From assembly GCA_022266195.1 (NCBI GenBank), contig WHVY01000002.1:8757001-8821000 (forward strand): DNA of 64,000 nt. Direction: 5' to 3'. The notes beneath the pieces were generated by a model. The model saw nothing but the letters and a program-made list of their open reading frames with translations, had not been told where the DNA came from and did not search any database. Position 1 is the first letter of the stretch, and the number at the start of each line of letters is the position of its first letter. Below are positions 36,587 through 49,054 of the stretch, piece by piece. The DNA comes from Tetranychus cinnabarinus. Its lineage: Eukaryota; Arthropoda; Arachnida; Trombidiformes; Tetranychidae. Position numbers and translations under genes: made by a program.

Positions 36587-37537
36587 AGGTATGACTGGTA
36601 AAGTTTTGGACAAATTTTTCACCATTTAATTGAGACAGTTAGACTAGACTTACAGGCACTATTTAACCATTAAAATGAAGGTACACTTTTCAAAAATATT
36701 TTGTACAAAAATAAACCAATTTCGATCAAAAATCGCCAAGCTGTGGCCTTAAATGGACAAAGGTGTCAAAATCTGATTTTGCCTTTCGTCAAAAACCTTA
36801 TATTTTCAACTTCCTACCAGGATTTTGTAGGCTCGAAAAATGGCCGAATTTGGCCTCAAGGCTGTTAAAAAAGATGTAATTCACCTAATATAACTCAACA
36901 CAGGTCGACTAAAAAGTCCAGGTCACCATTGGAACAAAATTTCACGGACATTTGATAAAAAACGGATTTTCATGGAATTCAAATTGAATTTTTAAGTAAA
37001 AGGACTGCGATTTTGAACCCCGAAACAGATTATTCCAAAATAAAAGATCTGTATTTCACCAAATGTGAATAAATGACCTTCTGATCTTATCAATTCGGAA
37101 TAATATTCGAAATCGAAGTCCTTTTTCCTAAAAATTCAATTTAGAGTTCATGAAAAATCGAGTTTGCATCAAATGTCCGTGACATTTAGTTCCGATGGTG
37201 ACTTGAATCTTACAATCGATCTGTGTTGAGTCATATTAGGTGAATTACATCTTTTTTAACAGCCTTGAGGCCAAATTCGGCCATTTTTCGAGCCTACAAA
37301 ATCCTGGTAGGAAGTTGAAAATATAAGGTTTTTGACGAAAGGCAAAATCAGATTTTGACACCTTTGTCCATTTAAGGCCACAGCTTGGCGATTTTTGATC
37401 GAAATTGGTTTATTTTTGTACAAAATATTTTTGAAAAGTGTACCTTCATTTTAATGGTTAAATAGTGCCTGTAAGTCTAGTCTAACTGTCTCAATTAAAT
37501 GGTGAAAAATTTGTCCAAAACTTTACCAGTCATACCT
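36587..37537. mobile_element. 951-bp palindromic (foldback) element, TA-flanked
   Basis: Arms of about 440 bp (36587-~37030 and ~37105-37537) are near-perfect inverted copies around a short centre. Ends are AGGTATGACTGGTAAAG and its complement, each next to TA, as for Tc1/mariner-type insertions. Non-coding. The same ends occur at 50598-51160 and, decayed, at 62277. Confidence 0.92.
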
Positions 37538-37955
37538 TACACTCTATTAGAAAAAACGCTCAAATGACACTGAAAAAAGAACCGATGGCAATGGAAGCCT
37601 CTTCGAGAAAAGTCGGAAACTTATTCCCGCACCTAATAGAAAGACGTCCACCAAAGTGACCTTTTGTGATATAGATATGAAACTAGGCCTGAAGACGCCT
37701 TAGTAGATTCATTAGACAGATTATCAAAAACTAATATAAGTCATGAAAACACAACAAAGATTGTGATGCCTTATCTCGTTACCGGTTATTAGTTATCCTC
37801 TAACATCGAATGGTAAAACTATTTTTTCAATTAAATAAATTTCTTAACCTAACCATATTAATCTTGTTTATTAATTGAAAGATAATTCTTAGCTATTCAT
37901 GTAACAGCAACAAGAAATTCATGTGAAAGGTTAATAGTTCAGTTCGTTTACAAAC

Positions 37956-38190
37956 GCGAGTTGATTTAAACACAATGAATTTAACCACAATTAAAGTTGA
38001 ACTCAAACAAACTCAGAAGATTAATTCAACCTTCCAAATACTGAATATTCAGGTTCTTTAGGATCACTAGTTTACAAACTTAACGAATACGACCAAAGTC
38101 AAACAAGAGGTACAATTACTAAGCTAGGATTAGTAAAGGGTAGAAACCACAAACTGATGTTAGGGATTAATACAAAATTACAAAGCTGAA
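37956..38190 (-). mobile_element. LTR family W fragment
   Basis: About 80-85% similar to 23190-23590 over roughly 230 bp. Stops at TGTTAGGGATTAATACAAAA. Confidence 0.7.
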
Positions 38191-38647
38191 AACGGAGGAC
38201 GTCAAAAGTTGCCTATTTTCAGATCACTTTCAAACCAATTTTTCTTATGTATTTTTTTATTCTGAGTTCAATAATATAAATTTTTTTTGGCCAGTTCACG
38301 AGAGATATTCACGATAAAAACAAATGAATTTGAGGATAGAGGAACGTATCAGATTCGTGCATAAGAGTTAGAACTATGTGATCTTGATTTGTTTTTTATA
38401 TAATTCAGTGTTCCTGATCATACATTTGTAATAAAAAACGAGAAAAAATGGTGCGAAATACCCAAACAGTTTGAAAGTTAGATGAATCGCATTTCGACAT
38501 TTGTTTTAACCATGTTCCAGATACGGATGCACAACGATATTAACACAGTAGATATAAAGAACGCACACAAGCAAGGTTATTGAGACAACAGCTTCTCAAC
38601 ACTAATGTTTTGAAAGGTAGAATTAGGATTCATCGATATGTTTTGAA

Positions 38648-38790
38648 ACAATTTAATTTAATCACAATTGAAGTTTAACACACAATCAGAAGATTTCTTC
38701 AGCCTTTCAAATCCTGAAGTATCAGGTTCTTTGAGGATCACCAAAAGTAGTCTTAAACTTTAACTATTGTTCAAACAGGAAATTTACCTC
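38648..38790 (-). mobile_element. LTR family W fragment, third copy
   Basis: Matches the same stretch as 23210-23320 (TCAGAAGATTTCTTCAGCCT and GTATCAGGTTCTTT), truncated on both sides. Confidence 0.6.
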
Positions 38791-39136
38791 TGAGCTTAGC
38801 TCTAGCTTACAAGGATTAGTAACCAGAGAGTGACCACAAATGTCTAAAGACAATAACCAAAATGAGTCGTCCAAGGTGACTTAGAGGTTAGTTTTAGTTA
38901 GTTTTTCGGTCCCTTAATGATTTTTTATCATGAAAAAGATAATTTATTGAATCGAAAGTGTTTCGCTATACAGCCCTCTGAAAAGTACTCACATCGAGCA
39001 TCCCTAACCTAAGCTGAATTGAAGTTTAATTCAACTTGATGATTAACGAGAGTAATTGAACGTTCAAGAGAATTGAATAGGAAAATCAGAAATGATGAAT
39101 CAAGAAAACTTGTATCGTAATGACTAGATAACTCAC

Positions 39137-39612
39137 CAAACTGACTTTTCATCCAGGGAAAATAATTTGGTGCAATTGATGAACTTGAATTGGGTTCACT
39201 AGGACTTTCTACTGGACCAGGATACATTTGATTACCACTTTGGTTGCCAGACATTGGCGGTGATGTTGAACCCGATACTTGTAGCATGTGTCCCTGAGGA
39301 CCGGCCATTATATCTCTATGAGGGTGTTGAATTTGTTGCATTTTACAACTAACATATTGCTGGTTCGTTGAGTCATGTGGAGGAGTTAAACTGTGAATAC
39401 GACTATGACCTACACCTCCGCCTCCACAATCATAGGGTGATGTTAACGATTGAGCAGTTTGTTGAGCTTGCTGAGATACAGTTGCTTGTTGGGGCGATGT
39501 TAATTGAGACGGTGGTATTGATGTTTGTTGATGAGAATTGTCATCAGGTGCAGGTGGACCTGAAGGTACACCGTTACTTGAACAGTTATAGTATGGAATA
39601 GTTGGTTCATAT
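39137..39612 (-). CDS. Antp: Antennapedia, coding exon 2 (hexapeptide exon)
   Basis: Second coding exon, open throughout (residues 94-252). It starts after a pyrimidine-rich TTTCAG acceptor and ends at a GTGAGT donor (39136-39131), leaving one base (G) of the next codon. It is rich in Gln, Pro and Ser. Residues 180-185 read YVSCKM, like the YASCKL motif of insect Antp. Residues 245-248 read FPWM, followed by KSQF: this is the PBC (Extradenticle)-binding hexapeptide with Phe in place of the usual Tyr. In Antp the intron classically falls just after this motif, as here. The next exon begins with AA, so the split codon becomes GAA (Glu) and the join reads SQF-ERKRGRQ, a short hexapeptide-to-homeodomain linker. 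Confidence 0.93.
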
Positions 39613-39726
39613 CTGAAATTAAAGTAAAGTTTACTTAATTAGTTTCAACCTTTCAAAGTTTACATCTCAATCAATCTCATTTTTTGTCTGTTGCTGGTAT
39701 GCTTTTTGTTAATGGGCTGTTCTTAC

Positions 39727-40007
39727 TTGACTTCATGAGAATTGGTTGCTTCCAGCTCTCTTAATGTTAATCGATCAAATGGAGGAAAACGTGGGTGTGG
39801 TTGTTGTGAAGATGATGTTAAACCAGGGGAGTATTGCATTTGCTGGTATGATGCATAATGACCTGTCCCTGTTACTGGTCCTCGTCCATTTTCATGGCAC
39901 TGGGATAACCCATGGTGATGATGAGTTTCACTTCCATAGGTTTCATGTCCATTTGAACCAGAGCCATATGTTGATGTGTTGGTAAAATATGGACTCATAT
40001 CACACAT
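39727..40007 (-). CDS. Antp: Antennapedia, coding exon 1 (N terminus)
   Basis: First coding exon of a Hox transcription factor that acts in the nucleus to specify trunk segment identity. The first ATG in the open frame is at 40007; the frame runs upstream only to a TTG, so this ATG is the best start, although an upstream AG lies 2 bases before it and non-coding 5' exons are likely. Residues 4-10 read MSPYFTN, like the conserved Antp start, and residues 72-79 read PRFPPFDR, matching the conserved YPRFPPYDR motif of arthropod Antp. A short His run and Gly/Ser/Gln-rich sequence lie between. The exon ends at a GTAAGA donor (39726-39721) after two bases of a codon and joins exon 2 in frame across a 114-bp intron. 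Identification as Antp is strong because motifs in all three exons agree. Confidence 0.93.
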
Positions 40008-41293
40008 GTCTTTAACAAATAGCAATAACTATCACTTCAGTTAATCACCAATGGTTGTTGAATATTCCATGTAAATTTTGGTGAAGCTAAAAATAATTAG
40101 ATGAATATGCAGATTAAAATTCTAATTGACTAGTTCACGGAATATCATTGAGAAATGTATTCATTTTGCATTCAATGTTGAATAATTTAAAGAATGATAA
40201 AGTTTCCCTATTGAAAAACACGCAGACTTGCGATCATGACTGATTGGAAATTTTGTTACTCAGCTCAACACGATTGAAAGATTAAAGTTATTGATGAGCT
40301 AAGAATCGTCAAAAGGAAAAATATACAACTACAACTGAACAGAATGCAATCCAAGTGAAAGGTTTGTCACCGGGTGTGTCAACATGCTTTCCGAGTGTTT
40401 TGTCGAATATTTTCTTTATTTATTTTTCGATTAAGTTCTAATTCTTGCAGTGTAATGCTGAATAATGGGCAAGTCAATAGTGATACTGTTCGATCTGACT
40501 GCTTTCATTTTCAACTACAGTAGCTCTCAAAAATAACCAACCAGGATTAACTTTTGATTGGCAGATGATTATTGAAAAATATTTGGGAAATTATTATAGT
40601 ACAGTATCTTAGGTAACCAACTATGTTTCTGCATTTTTTTCATTGCTAAGTTCAAATGATAATTTTTCGCAGGCTGATAGAGAACTTATTAGGCTTTAGT
40701 TCAGTATAACTTTCATAATGATCAGAATTCAAATAATTATGTCAACAATTTAAATTGATCAACTTTTTTTCAATTTTTCGGGTTCAACATTAATCATAAT
40801 TAAAGTAATTTTTTTAATTGCGATTCGGAAAAAAATCAAATGCATCGGATAGCTGATAGTCCAGAGTACATAAGTATGAATTTTCAAGTCTTCAGATAAA
40901 TCAGTTGATCAATTAAACAATTTAAACCAAACATTCATTTAACAATTTTGATAAAAGTCCATTTTTACCATTTAAAGAAAATTTCCTATGTAATTTTAAC
41001 AGTAATAGTACAAAATCAGTTGAATTTGAAATGAAAAAAATCTAATCAGATGATTAATCAATTTTTACGACAATTTCGTCTCTAAAACTTGCATCGAAAA
41101 ACGCTAAAACTTTTCAACATTTTTTGAATATGGGCTCGAATTGAATCAAGGGAAAGTATCCAAGGTATTTAATTTTTTATGATTAGGTCAAATTTTGAGT
41201 GAAAATATACCTAAATGCTAAAAATTTGATCGATTAAAAGCCAACTTGATGGCTTAATGTAACAAAAAGCGAAAAAGACGCTGAAAAAGATTT
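40008..41293. other. Region 5' of Antp exon 1
   Basis: Expected to hold upstream non-coding exons, an intron or the promoter. A TTTGTTAAAG/AC acceptor-like end sits just before the ATG. I cannot identify a TATA box or initiator with confidence. Confidence 0.45.
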
Positions 41294-41297
41294 TTAA

Positions 41298-41451
41298 GGT
41301 TTATTTCTAACAAAATTATCTGAAGATTACTTTGAAATTGTGATTACATGACGATAAAGATGAATCAGCTCATTGTATTGGATCGTGTATTTTGATTAAC
41401 CTTCATTGTGATTTCATCTTTATCTTCAGATAGATTTGTCAGAAATAAACC
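41298..41451. mobile_element. 154-bp MITE flanked by TTAA
   Basis: Inverted ends GGTTTATTTCTAACAAAATT (one to two mismatches) extending to ATCTGAAGAT, with TTAA on both sides (41294-41297, 41452-41455), the target used by piggyBac-type transposons. Confidence 0.7.
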
Positions 41452-44385
41452 TTAACACCCTTTACTTCGGTGAAAATTAATCACTTAATCATGATACTGG
41501 GTGACAATTGGTATGTGAAAATTTTGAAAAGTATCGCCGTTTCTTTATTTCTCTTTAGTTCCGTACATACTATACATATTTTTGTAGCTAAATGTCTAAA
41601 GTTTACAATAAACGCTTTCGCTGCAACTATTCTCCATCCAGTTCTTCGTGATTCTTTCAGTGGTGATTGAGTTGGCGATTATGAATTTTCCATCAAAATG
41701 AACTTAAAAATGACAGGGTTAAGAGCTCGTATTAGTATTGATTTGAACCCATGAAACCCGAATACTTCTGGTTCAGATTTGTTTTGCTAATGCTTTTTTC
41801 GCTCGCTTTGTTCAAGAAAAACGCTTCAAACAGAGGTTTCTGTCACTTATTTTGTTTCTAGAGCAGTCACGCCGAATGAAGGGCTGAAATTGGGCTTTCT
41901 ACCAAAAGCCAATATAAAAGCAAAATTTACATTTTTCTTTTTCCATTTTCTATCTACACAAGATTTTTTCATGCATTTTTTAGATTGCTCAAGCTTTTCC
42001 TTCCACATTCAGTAATTTTCACCATTGTAAATGATGATTATACCTTACTTCGATAGTTCTATTTAGTCGATTCTAAATGAAAAATAAGTATTTCATTAGA
42101 TTAGTTTGGATTTAAAAAAGTTAACTATGGTTGGTTATTTTTAAGACGCACTGCATTGCCAGACTAAACCACAATGATGTAACTTCAGGTCATTGTGGGC
42201 TTCATCAAACCTATTCAAACCGATGTTTTAGTAAATAAATTGATGACGAGATGACATACAAGAACGTAAATTTATCGTAAATCCTTAAATAACCCTTGAA
42301 CGGCTGTTAACAGAAGAAAAAAACAACATTTTTGCAATCAGTCGACTTTTATTGCCAAAAAAAGTTGTGCCCTTAACTTTTAAAGATAAACTAATGAAAC
42401 ATTCTATTGACCCTCCTTTCCTCTTTTTTTCCATCTTATCTTTCAATCTTCTTCTGTGTTCATCTTTATCCATGCTTTTCTCATCTCTGGTTCTGTAGTC
42501 TCACCATCATCATCATTTTTCCTCTTTTCTTTTTAGTCTAAACAAAGTTTGATATAACGCGAAACAACACATAGCAACATGAAGGAAACTCATCAACTGA
42601 AAAAAAAACAGAAACATAAACAAAAAAAGACAATTTTCGTTCCTTTCATTTGCTTCATTCACTTATCTTTCTCATTCTCTTTCGCTTTTTTCCTTGTAAA
42701 CCTTTCTTTGACTTGTAAAACCCATCGTTTTCAAGAAATTGGATTGTAATTGTAAAGATGAAAATGAAACTAAATGAGATTTAATGCGCTAAAGGAACCA
42801 AGGCAAAAAAAAGTGTTTCCCTTCCTTTTTTACGCCTTGTAAAGGTTACAACTAAAGTAAACCTATAAAAAAGTTTACATTTCAAGTTTAACTGTCTGCT
42901 TATGAATGTTGAAGTAAAGTTAATGAAGACTTCATGTAATCATAAAAAAGGCACTTTTCACTTGTAAAGACAACAATTTGTAAATCATCATTAGTTGATT
43001 GAATTACATTTAAAAATTTGTTTCATTTTTATTCAAAGCCTTTTCTGGCTTTTTCATCTTTACTGGTTAACCTGAAATTAATTCATCATAAAACATGCCA
43101 ACCATATCCATACAATAGTTTTTAAGCCTGTAAAGTTCCTGCGCTATCAAGTAGCAATGGATATAAAAAAAAGGAATTTTTATTCAAGATTTTCATCTTG
43201 GAATTTGATAAACATTGATTTATCGGACCAACAAAAAAGCAAAATCTTGGTTACCTTTTGGTTAAAAATGGACATGGCGAGGCCTATGGTTATGCTGTTG
43301 GATTAATCAATGAAATGAATGTTGAAATGATCCCATAATCACACAGATGAAACACACTTGATTATTGTTGAAGTAAAGGTGAAAATGTTGAGATTCCAGC
43401 ACTTTGATGTCACAAGTTGATCGGAATGGTTGAAAGGATTGAAGGATTGAAAGAAGACAAGATTCAATGAAATCACATAAAACTTTATTCGCCCAATCAG
43501 TGCGTTTAATTGAACAATTTTTAAATTACATTATTCTCTGTCTTTATCACTATAATGTTATATCAACGAATGGACCTTCCAACAAGATACTTCAACGGCG
43601 CCTCTCAATCTCACTCAATCTCTCTCTTTACTCTCTTCACTCGCTTTCTCTCTCTCTCTTAATATGGAGGTGACTCATTAAACTGGATTTATCCTATTCT
43701 CCCTCGTAATATCATAATTTTACTCTCTTCCCTTTCTTTTCTCTCTTTCGCTTTTTGCTTATCTTCTCCTTTTTGCCTCTTGAACACTTCATTTCTGTAT
43801 ATGCATTCACCAAGTTCAGAGTCTCTGTCTACTTTTGTGCCTATCATGGTCTTTCTTTTTCTCCTTTCTTCATTTAAATCTTGTGTTTTTGTCTCACTAA
43901 ATTTTTTACGAAAAAAAATGGCAACAAACGAAAGAAACAAGCTCCATCTTTAGCTTGGATTTTAAATTAAACCCGACACCGTGTTTTCACAATAAAACTA
44001 ATCAATGCACTTGATTGTATAATCAATGGTTTGCCGAGGCTGAAGAGACAAACTTGAACTTTTCGTGACCAGAAAACCCGGTTGTCTATACTTGGCCTGT
44101 GCAGTTGAGGTTAGTTGAACCGGAAAATTTGGAAGCAACTGTCATGGCTTTTCAACTTTGCCAACTTAATGGTCGATGGTGATTCCATCGTTTTCATGGT
44201 GTATTCCCAGGCGATAATTAGAGTTACTTAGAGGAACAAGTCTATTTCGTTAATCTCTTTTCTTTTCTTTGACACCTCGACTAATCCACACCTTCATCAG
44301 TCTATATGCCCAGTAAAATTTGCATCTGCCAGTGATTGGCTTCTTTTCATAAATTCAAGTCTGTAAAGTAAAATATTAGGCAAAC

Positions 44386-44446
44386 CGAAGGTTTAGTATA
44401 AAAAGACTTTATTTAACTCTTCCAAGTCTTCGCTGACTCAAGGAAT
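44386..44446. repeat. Dispersed repeat AACCGAAGGTTTAGTATAAA, copy 2
   Basis: Same repeat as at 22852. Sequence on either side differs. Confidence 0.7.
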
Positions 44447-45884
44447 TATTGACTGTGTGGTTACAATGAAATGAAATGTTTGACCCAGTTGATTATTACC
44501 GATTCTGAGTTATTAAACAAGTGTATTTATTGAATATTGAATAAGGTTAAAAGTGAACATTATGAAACCATTTAACAGATATTGAAATATAATTTTTTAT
44601 AAGTGTTGGCAGCTTCCAACAAGACTAACTGAATACTTTAATTTGCTGAACATTATTAACGTAAAATACATTGTTTGAGCTCAACCTAACAATGCCATCA
44701 AAATGTTTAATTGTTACTAAACTTAATAATTTTACTTAATCAGGATAATGTGACTGATTAACCAACTGACCCGAACCGATGACATTCCAACATCTTTGAT
44801 CGCATTTAGAGTGAAAATTGATATACTTTGGTATAATAACTGAATTAAAATCGGAAACTTTTGTTAATCTCTTACAACGCCATCTAGAGTTGGTAGTCAC
44901 TAGATACCGAAGCTAGTCGATGGATGATCAAGTCAGTGACTTGAAGGTAAATAAACGACTGGCGGCGGCTGAGCTAATCCAGTCGACTCAAATTTCAAAT
45001 TTCAGAATTCCGTTTTGTGATAAAAAGTTCAATTTTGAAAAATTTCAGAAATCTAGTTGATGTTATTCATAACATGTTATTAATGGAAATTAAATTGAAT
45101 CTTTTTTCTTCAGCATCTGATTAGCTATTAAAGTAACAAAATAGACAATGTAAAGATAAAGAGGATTTTTAAATTTTATCTTCACTCTTTCTACATGCCT
45201 AAAAAACCGAACGCGTCTCCATTTTAATGGGACAATTTTTGGCTGACTAAGCGACTTCAGTCAACTCAGTCTGTTGTCAATCGACTTTAGCCAAGCACAG
45301 TTATCTTTGACTAGCTGAGTGACTTGAAACAACTAGTTTCGCTGTCTAATCACTTAAATTACATCTTCGGTGACCATTTAGTCATGGGGACAGAGTGAGT
45401 TGCATTTGTTGCGAATGGATTGTCCTGGTCACTACAAAGATCTAATTTCGTGTTTTATGACTGCTCTTTTCAAGTTTCACGTTCAAGTCTAAAAGGAACC
45501 AGTGACTGTCAGAGTAAATTGAGGAATACTAAGTTAGGGTTTTTAAAGGGTAATGGGGTCAACATAGCAAAAGGACATAATAGCAAATCGGCTTTTAAAA
45601 TGAAAATAAATCTATTGAAAGATTTAATACCGAAATCGTTTTCAACCGCGTTAGTTTGAGCAATCAAAGAGCGTTTATTGGACAAATTGAAAAATGTTAT
45701 GATCTATAGTTTTCGGTAAAATCACATTCAAATGGAAACTTGAATTGATTTTTGGTAGTTATGGGTGCATAAAGCGTTAAAGGTGTCTGATTATCAGTTT
45801 CATCGGTAAAATAAGTTTCAGTTTCACTTATAATTGTGGTAAAAGTTTTGTTTATCGAACCATAAATAAAAGGATCAATTGTGA

Positions 45885-46166
45885 ACTTCTGATCAAACCT
45901 GAACATCTCATTAATGTCCATTTAACAGTGAAACTGAACTAAAAAATGAATCCAAAACAAAAATTAACTGCTTTTTGTAGGGATATTATTAATGGAAAGA
46001 TTTTGATAGAAAATAAAAGCTAGCACTTCCAGATTAATTTAATTATCAAAAGTAGACTTAATTTTTGTTTTGAATTTATTCTGCGACATTCTGAGGAGCC
46101 CTTTAATTCATTTTCACTGTTAAATGGACAGTTATTGAGATGTTCAGGTTTGATCAGAAGTTTGTT
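45885..46166. repeat. Inverted repeat with ~60-bp arms
   Basis: CTTCTGATCAAACCTGAACA to GTCCATTTAACAGTGAAA (45885-45940) is repeated inverted at 46107-46166, about 90% identical, around a ~165-bp centre. Confidence 0.75.
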
Positions 46167-46214
46167 CTCGGCTTCGGATCGGCTTTTTCCATCACATTTT
46201 GAAAAAAAATTATA

Positions 46215-46370
46215 AGATTGTCCCAAATCTAACACATCCACTCTTAATCACCATCATATCCGAAAAGTGGTGAATAATTTGGTGGATTTGGGTGGTGAAC
46301 GATACAGTGAAAAAAGTGGTAGATTTGGTGGAAAAAGCCGGTCCTCTTGGCCGTTCTGTTAATGCGCCAT
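46215..46370. repeat. Dispersed ~160-bp repeat, copy 1
   Basis: Contains CACATCCACT, ATCATATCC, GTGGTGAA and AAAAAGCCGGTCC in the same order as the complement of 63815-63995. Similarity is moderate, about 75%. Confidence 0.65.
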
Positions 46371-47203
46371 CTATTGGATGAACTAAAAATTCGCCAATCT
46401 TCATTTCATTAGGCTGATTGCAATTAAGGATTGCACAATTTATCAGGAGGAATTGAGGAAGGTCAAACTGAATTGGGATAATTGTCTATTTTCAGATGAC
46501 TTTTGTAATAATATTTGTACATTTTTCATGCTAATTCTAAAATTATAATCATTTTTTGATCTGAGGTATCGTTCGTGAGATATTCATGAAAAAAACAAAG
46601 AAAATTGAGCCTACAGAGACGATAGAGTTGGGCTAGAAAAAGTCAGAGAATCACATGTATCTGAGAAATCAAATCGAGTCAAATTGAATTTGAAATTTCG
46701 GCTAATCGAACCCGAAACAAGCTTGCAAACTCATTATCAATTTCATTAAGTTACGCTATTTAAATTAACCTTAGTTTGCTATTTGTGCCCGATCAATTTG
46801 AAATAAGCTCAAATAGACTTTGACATTTAAATTAATTGAATCATTAAATGAACAGAGGCTCAACTTTAACTGGCCATTAATGCTCTTTGATTAGTATCAT
46901 TAGTCACTCTTGTTGCTTGTTGTGACTCCCTTTTGGTCAACAATCAACCATTTAACTGACCTCATAAAAGATGCTATAATTAAATGTTATCATCACTATC
47001 ATCATTATCTTATTAATGAAAACACTTTTTTTTATGATTATAACAAGCAATTTATTCTTATTTATTTTAATTTATTTTATTCAGACTTTTATCGTCTAAT
47101 GATGATTATCACGCTTTACAAATACAAGTAGTTAAAAGTAACTTTTTTACAATCTCTTATGTAATGAAAGAGTCATGTTTGTTATGCTAACTTAAAATCA
47201 AAA

Positions 47204-47536
47204 TTGCTATCATCAATCAATTCAATCTTTGGTGGATTGACGGGCATAGTGACACAGGGCTTCAAAATGAGAATGTTAGGTTCTTTAACTCAAGACCCAT
47301 CACGATTCTCGTCGAACCCTGCAAGTGCTGCAGCCGCATTAAATGTTTCTCGTAATTTCTATCAAATGAATGGATGCAGTTATCCACCAGTATCCATGCA
47401 TGACTATCAACAACATGCCGCTTACGGCTCACTCAATCACCCGGTTACTGTTCCAAAGGAACAGAACAAGAACAAGAACAAAATCGTCTTGGAACAAATT
47501 AAAAAATTATTTTGGTCACCATTTTTTGTTAACTGA
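47204..47536 (+). CDS. Unrecognised ORF with alanine run, possible gene fragment
   Basis: 110-codon open frame; the first ATG in it is at 47267. Residues after that ATG (MRMLGSLTQDPSRFSSNPAS, then AAAALNVSRNFYQMNG, then YPPVSMHDYQQHAAYGS) look like real, less AT-biased coding sequence of the kind found in developmental transcription factors, ending in a Lys/Asn-rich low-complexity stretch. A CAG at 47257 just before the ATG could be an acceptor. I do not recognise the family. It may be one exon of a gene or another captured fragment like those in the Antp intron. Confidence 0.35.
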   Translation: MLSSINSIFGGLTGIVTQGFKMRMLGSLTQDPSRFSSNPASAAAALNVSRNFYQMNGCSYPPVSMHDYQQHAAYGSLNHPVTVPKEQNKNKNKIVLEQIKKLFWSPFFVN

Positions 47537-48696
47537 ATAGTCTAAACCAACAGAGGAAGAGTAAGTTAATGTTTTATTACTCATTCAATGATAGAAAAGG
47601 TTTAAAATGGATATTTTGACCATTCATAACTCGAGAACAGATCAAGTTGATGAGGTAAACAATACACTGCTAGAGAACGTGTAACCAGTCCTCAGTAATG
47701 GAACATTAATCATAATTTCCACATGAGTTATTCTGATCAAGAACATGGTGACTCAGAATTCAGATTTGATGATAAAAGTTGAATTTTGAAAAAACTAAGA
47801 AACCTTGTCTTATGTCATAAAAAATTGTTCCGACATTGAAGCTTGTTACGAAAATTATGGAACAAAAAGTACTGTTAGTTTTTCTTGTATCAAAACTTTT
47901 GTTTTGTTCTCGTTCTCGAACAAAATCAGGTTCTAGTGCAACATCAGGTTGCCAACTCTCTTATTTTTAGCATTTGGCACAAAACAAATCCAAGTTTTTC
48001 ATCTTTGAGGTCACATTATTGAAAATATCATTCTATTTTATTCGCACCCAACAAAAATGTTCAATTTAAATAAATTCGTTAATTAAAAGGTTTTAAAGTT
48101 GGTGCCATTTTCATTGCGCACACAATTTATGCCTTGAAATTTACTGCTAAAAATTTACATCGCTCACTCTAAGCGTTAAATAAATAGGATTGAAATGAAA
48201 TTTATGCGCTATTTTGGCATATTAGTAATTAATAACTCTCAATAATTGAATTAAAACTAAATTTGATAAAGCGAACCTAATGATTACCTAAATACCATTG
48301 TTTAAAGTTAGTCTCATTTTTATTGATCACCTCTTACGAGTGTTTCGTTAGATCTTTCTCTACATTCTATCATATAATGAATAACGGTTCTTTTATTCCT
48401 CTCACTGATGAAGTTTTATTGCCTGTAAGCTTACACTTGATCTTGGTCTAATCAGTGTTGCATACGAACTCATCTTTAATATTATTAGATTTATAAATTC
48501 ATTATCCTGATTAATAAAAACTCCAGAATCAAAGGTAAAATAAATTTCACAATTTTTTTAGAATAACTGGAATCAAAAAGTCTCATTGGATAGAAAATGT
48601 TGAGTTATGAACAAACCTATTGTACTTTTTCTGAAAATTAAGTGGTTCCTCAGATATTTGGGTTTGAAGTTTGGACATTTGCATTAAAACCATTTT
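47537..48696. other. Gene-free intergenic sequence
   Basis: Nothing recognised. Confidence 0.5.
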
Positions 48697-49054
48697 GGTA
48701 ACAGTCTAGTTACACGGACACAAGGAGGAGTGTTAATTTAACATACGATTTAAAACAATCACAGTAAAGATGCTCATGTGTTGGTTTTATTAATTTTTAC
48801 ATAAAAATGATATTTAAACTAATATTCAATTGTTGGATCAGTGGACAAACAAATTGACCAGCAAACCGCTTCAGAATTAGCTTTAATATCTATCTCCATT
48901 GAGTTATTCTCAGTTTCACATTTAATTGATTGATATTAAATTCAAACAGATTGTCTTGATTGGTTACTGATTTAAAAGTCTTGCTAGTTACGCCTTGTGT
49001 CCGTGTTACCAGACTGTTACCACCAAAGAGTATAACTATTACTCTTTGGTTACC
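48697..49054. mobile_element. hAT-like MITE, second copy
   Basis: About 95% identical to the 31141 copy over most of its length. After the usual end it carries an extra ~30-bp palindrome built on ACCAAAGAGTA and a second GGTTACC end. Flanks ACCATTTT / ACCATTTA form a near-perfect 8-bp target duplication. Confidence 0.82.

Larger units (their letters stand above)
41456..46214. other. Gene-free intergenic sequence
   Basis: Pyrimidine-rich runs and CTCTCT microsatellite (43600-43665), the AACCGAAGG repeat at 44386, and a short GGCGGCGGC run at about 44963. The frame at 45420-45659 has fairly balanced composition but no motif I recognise. Confidence 0.5.

Noticed and set aside
43689..43940. Lys/Arg/Glu-rich frame on the minus strand
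   Set aside because: Complement of a pyrimidine-rich tract; low complexity.
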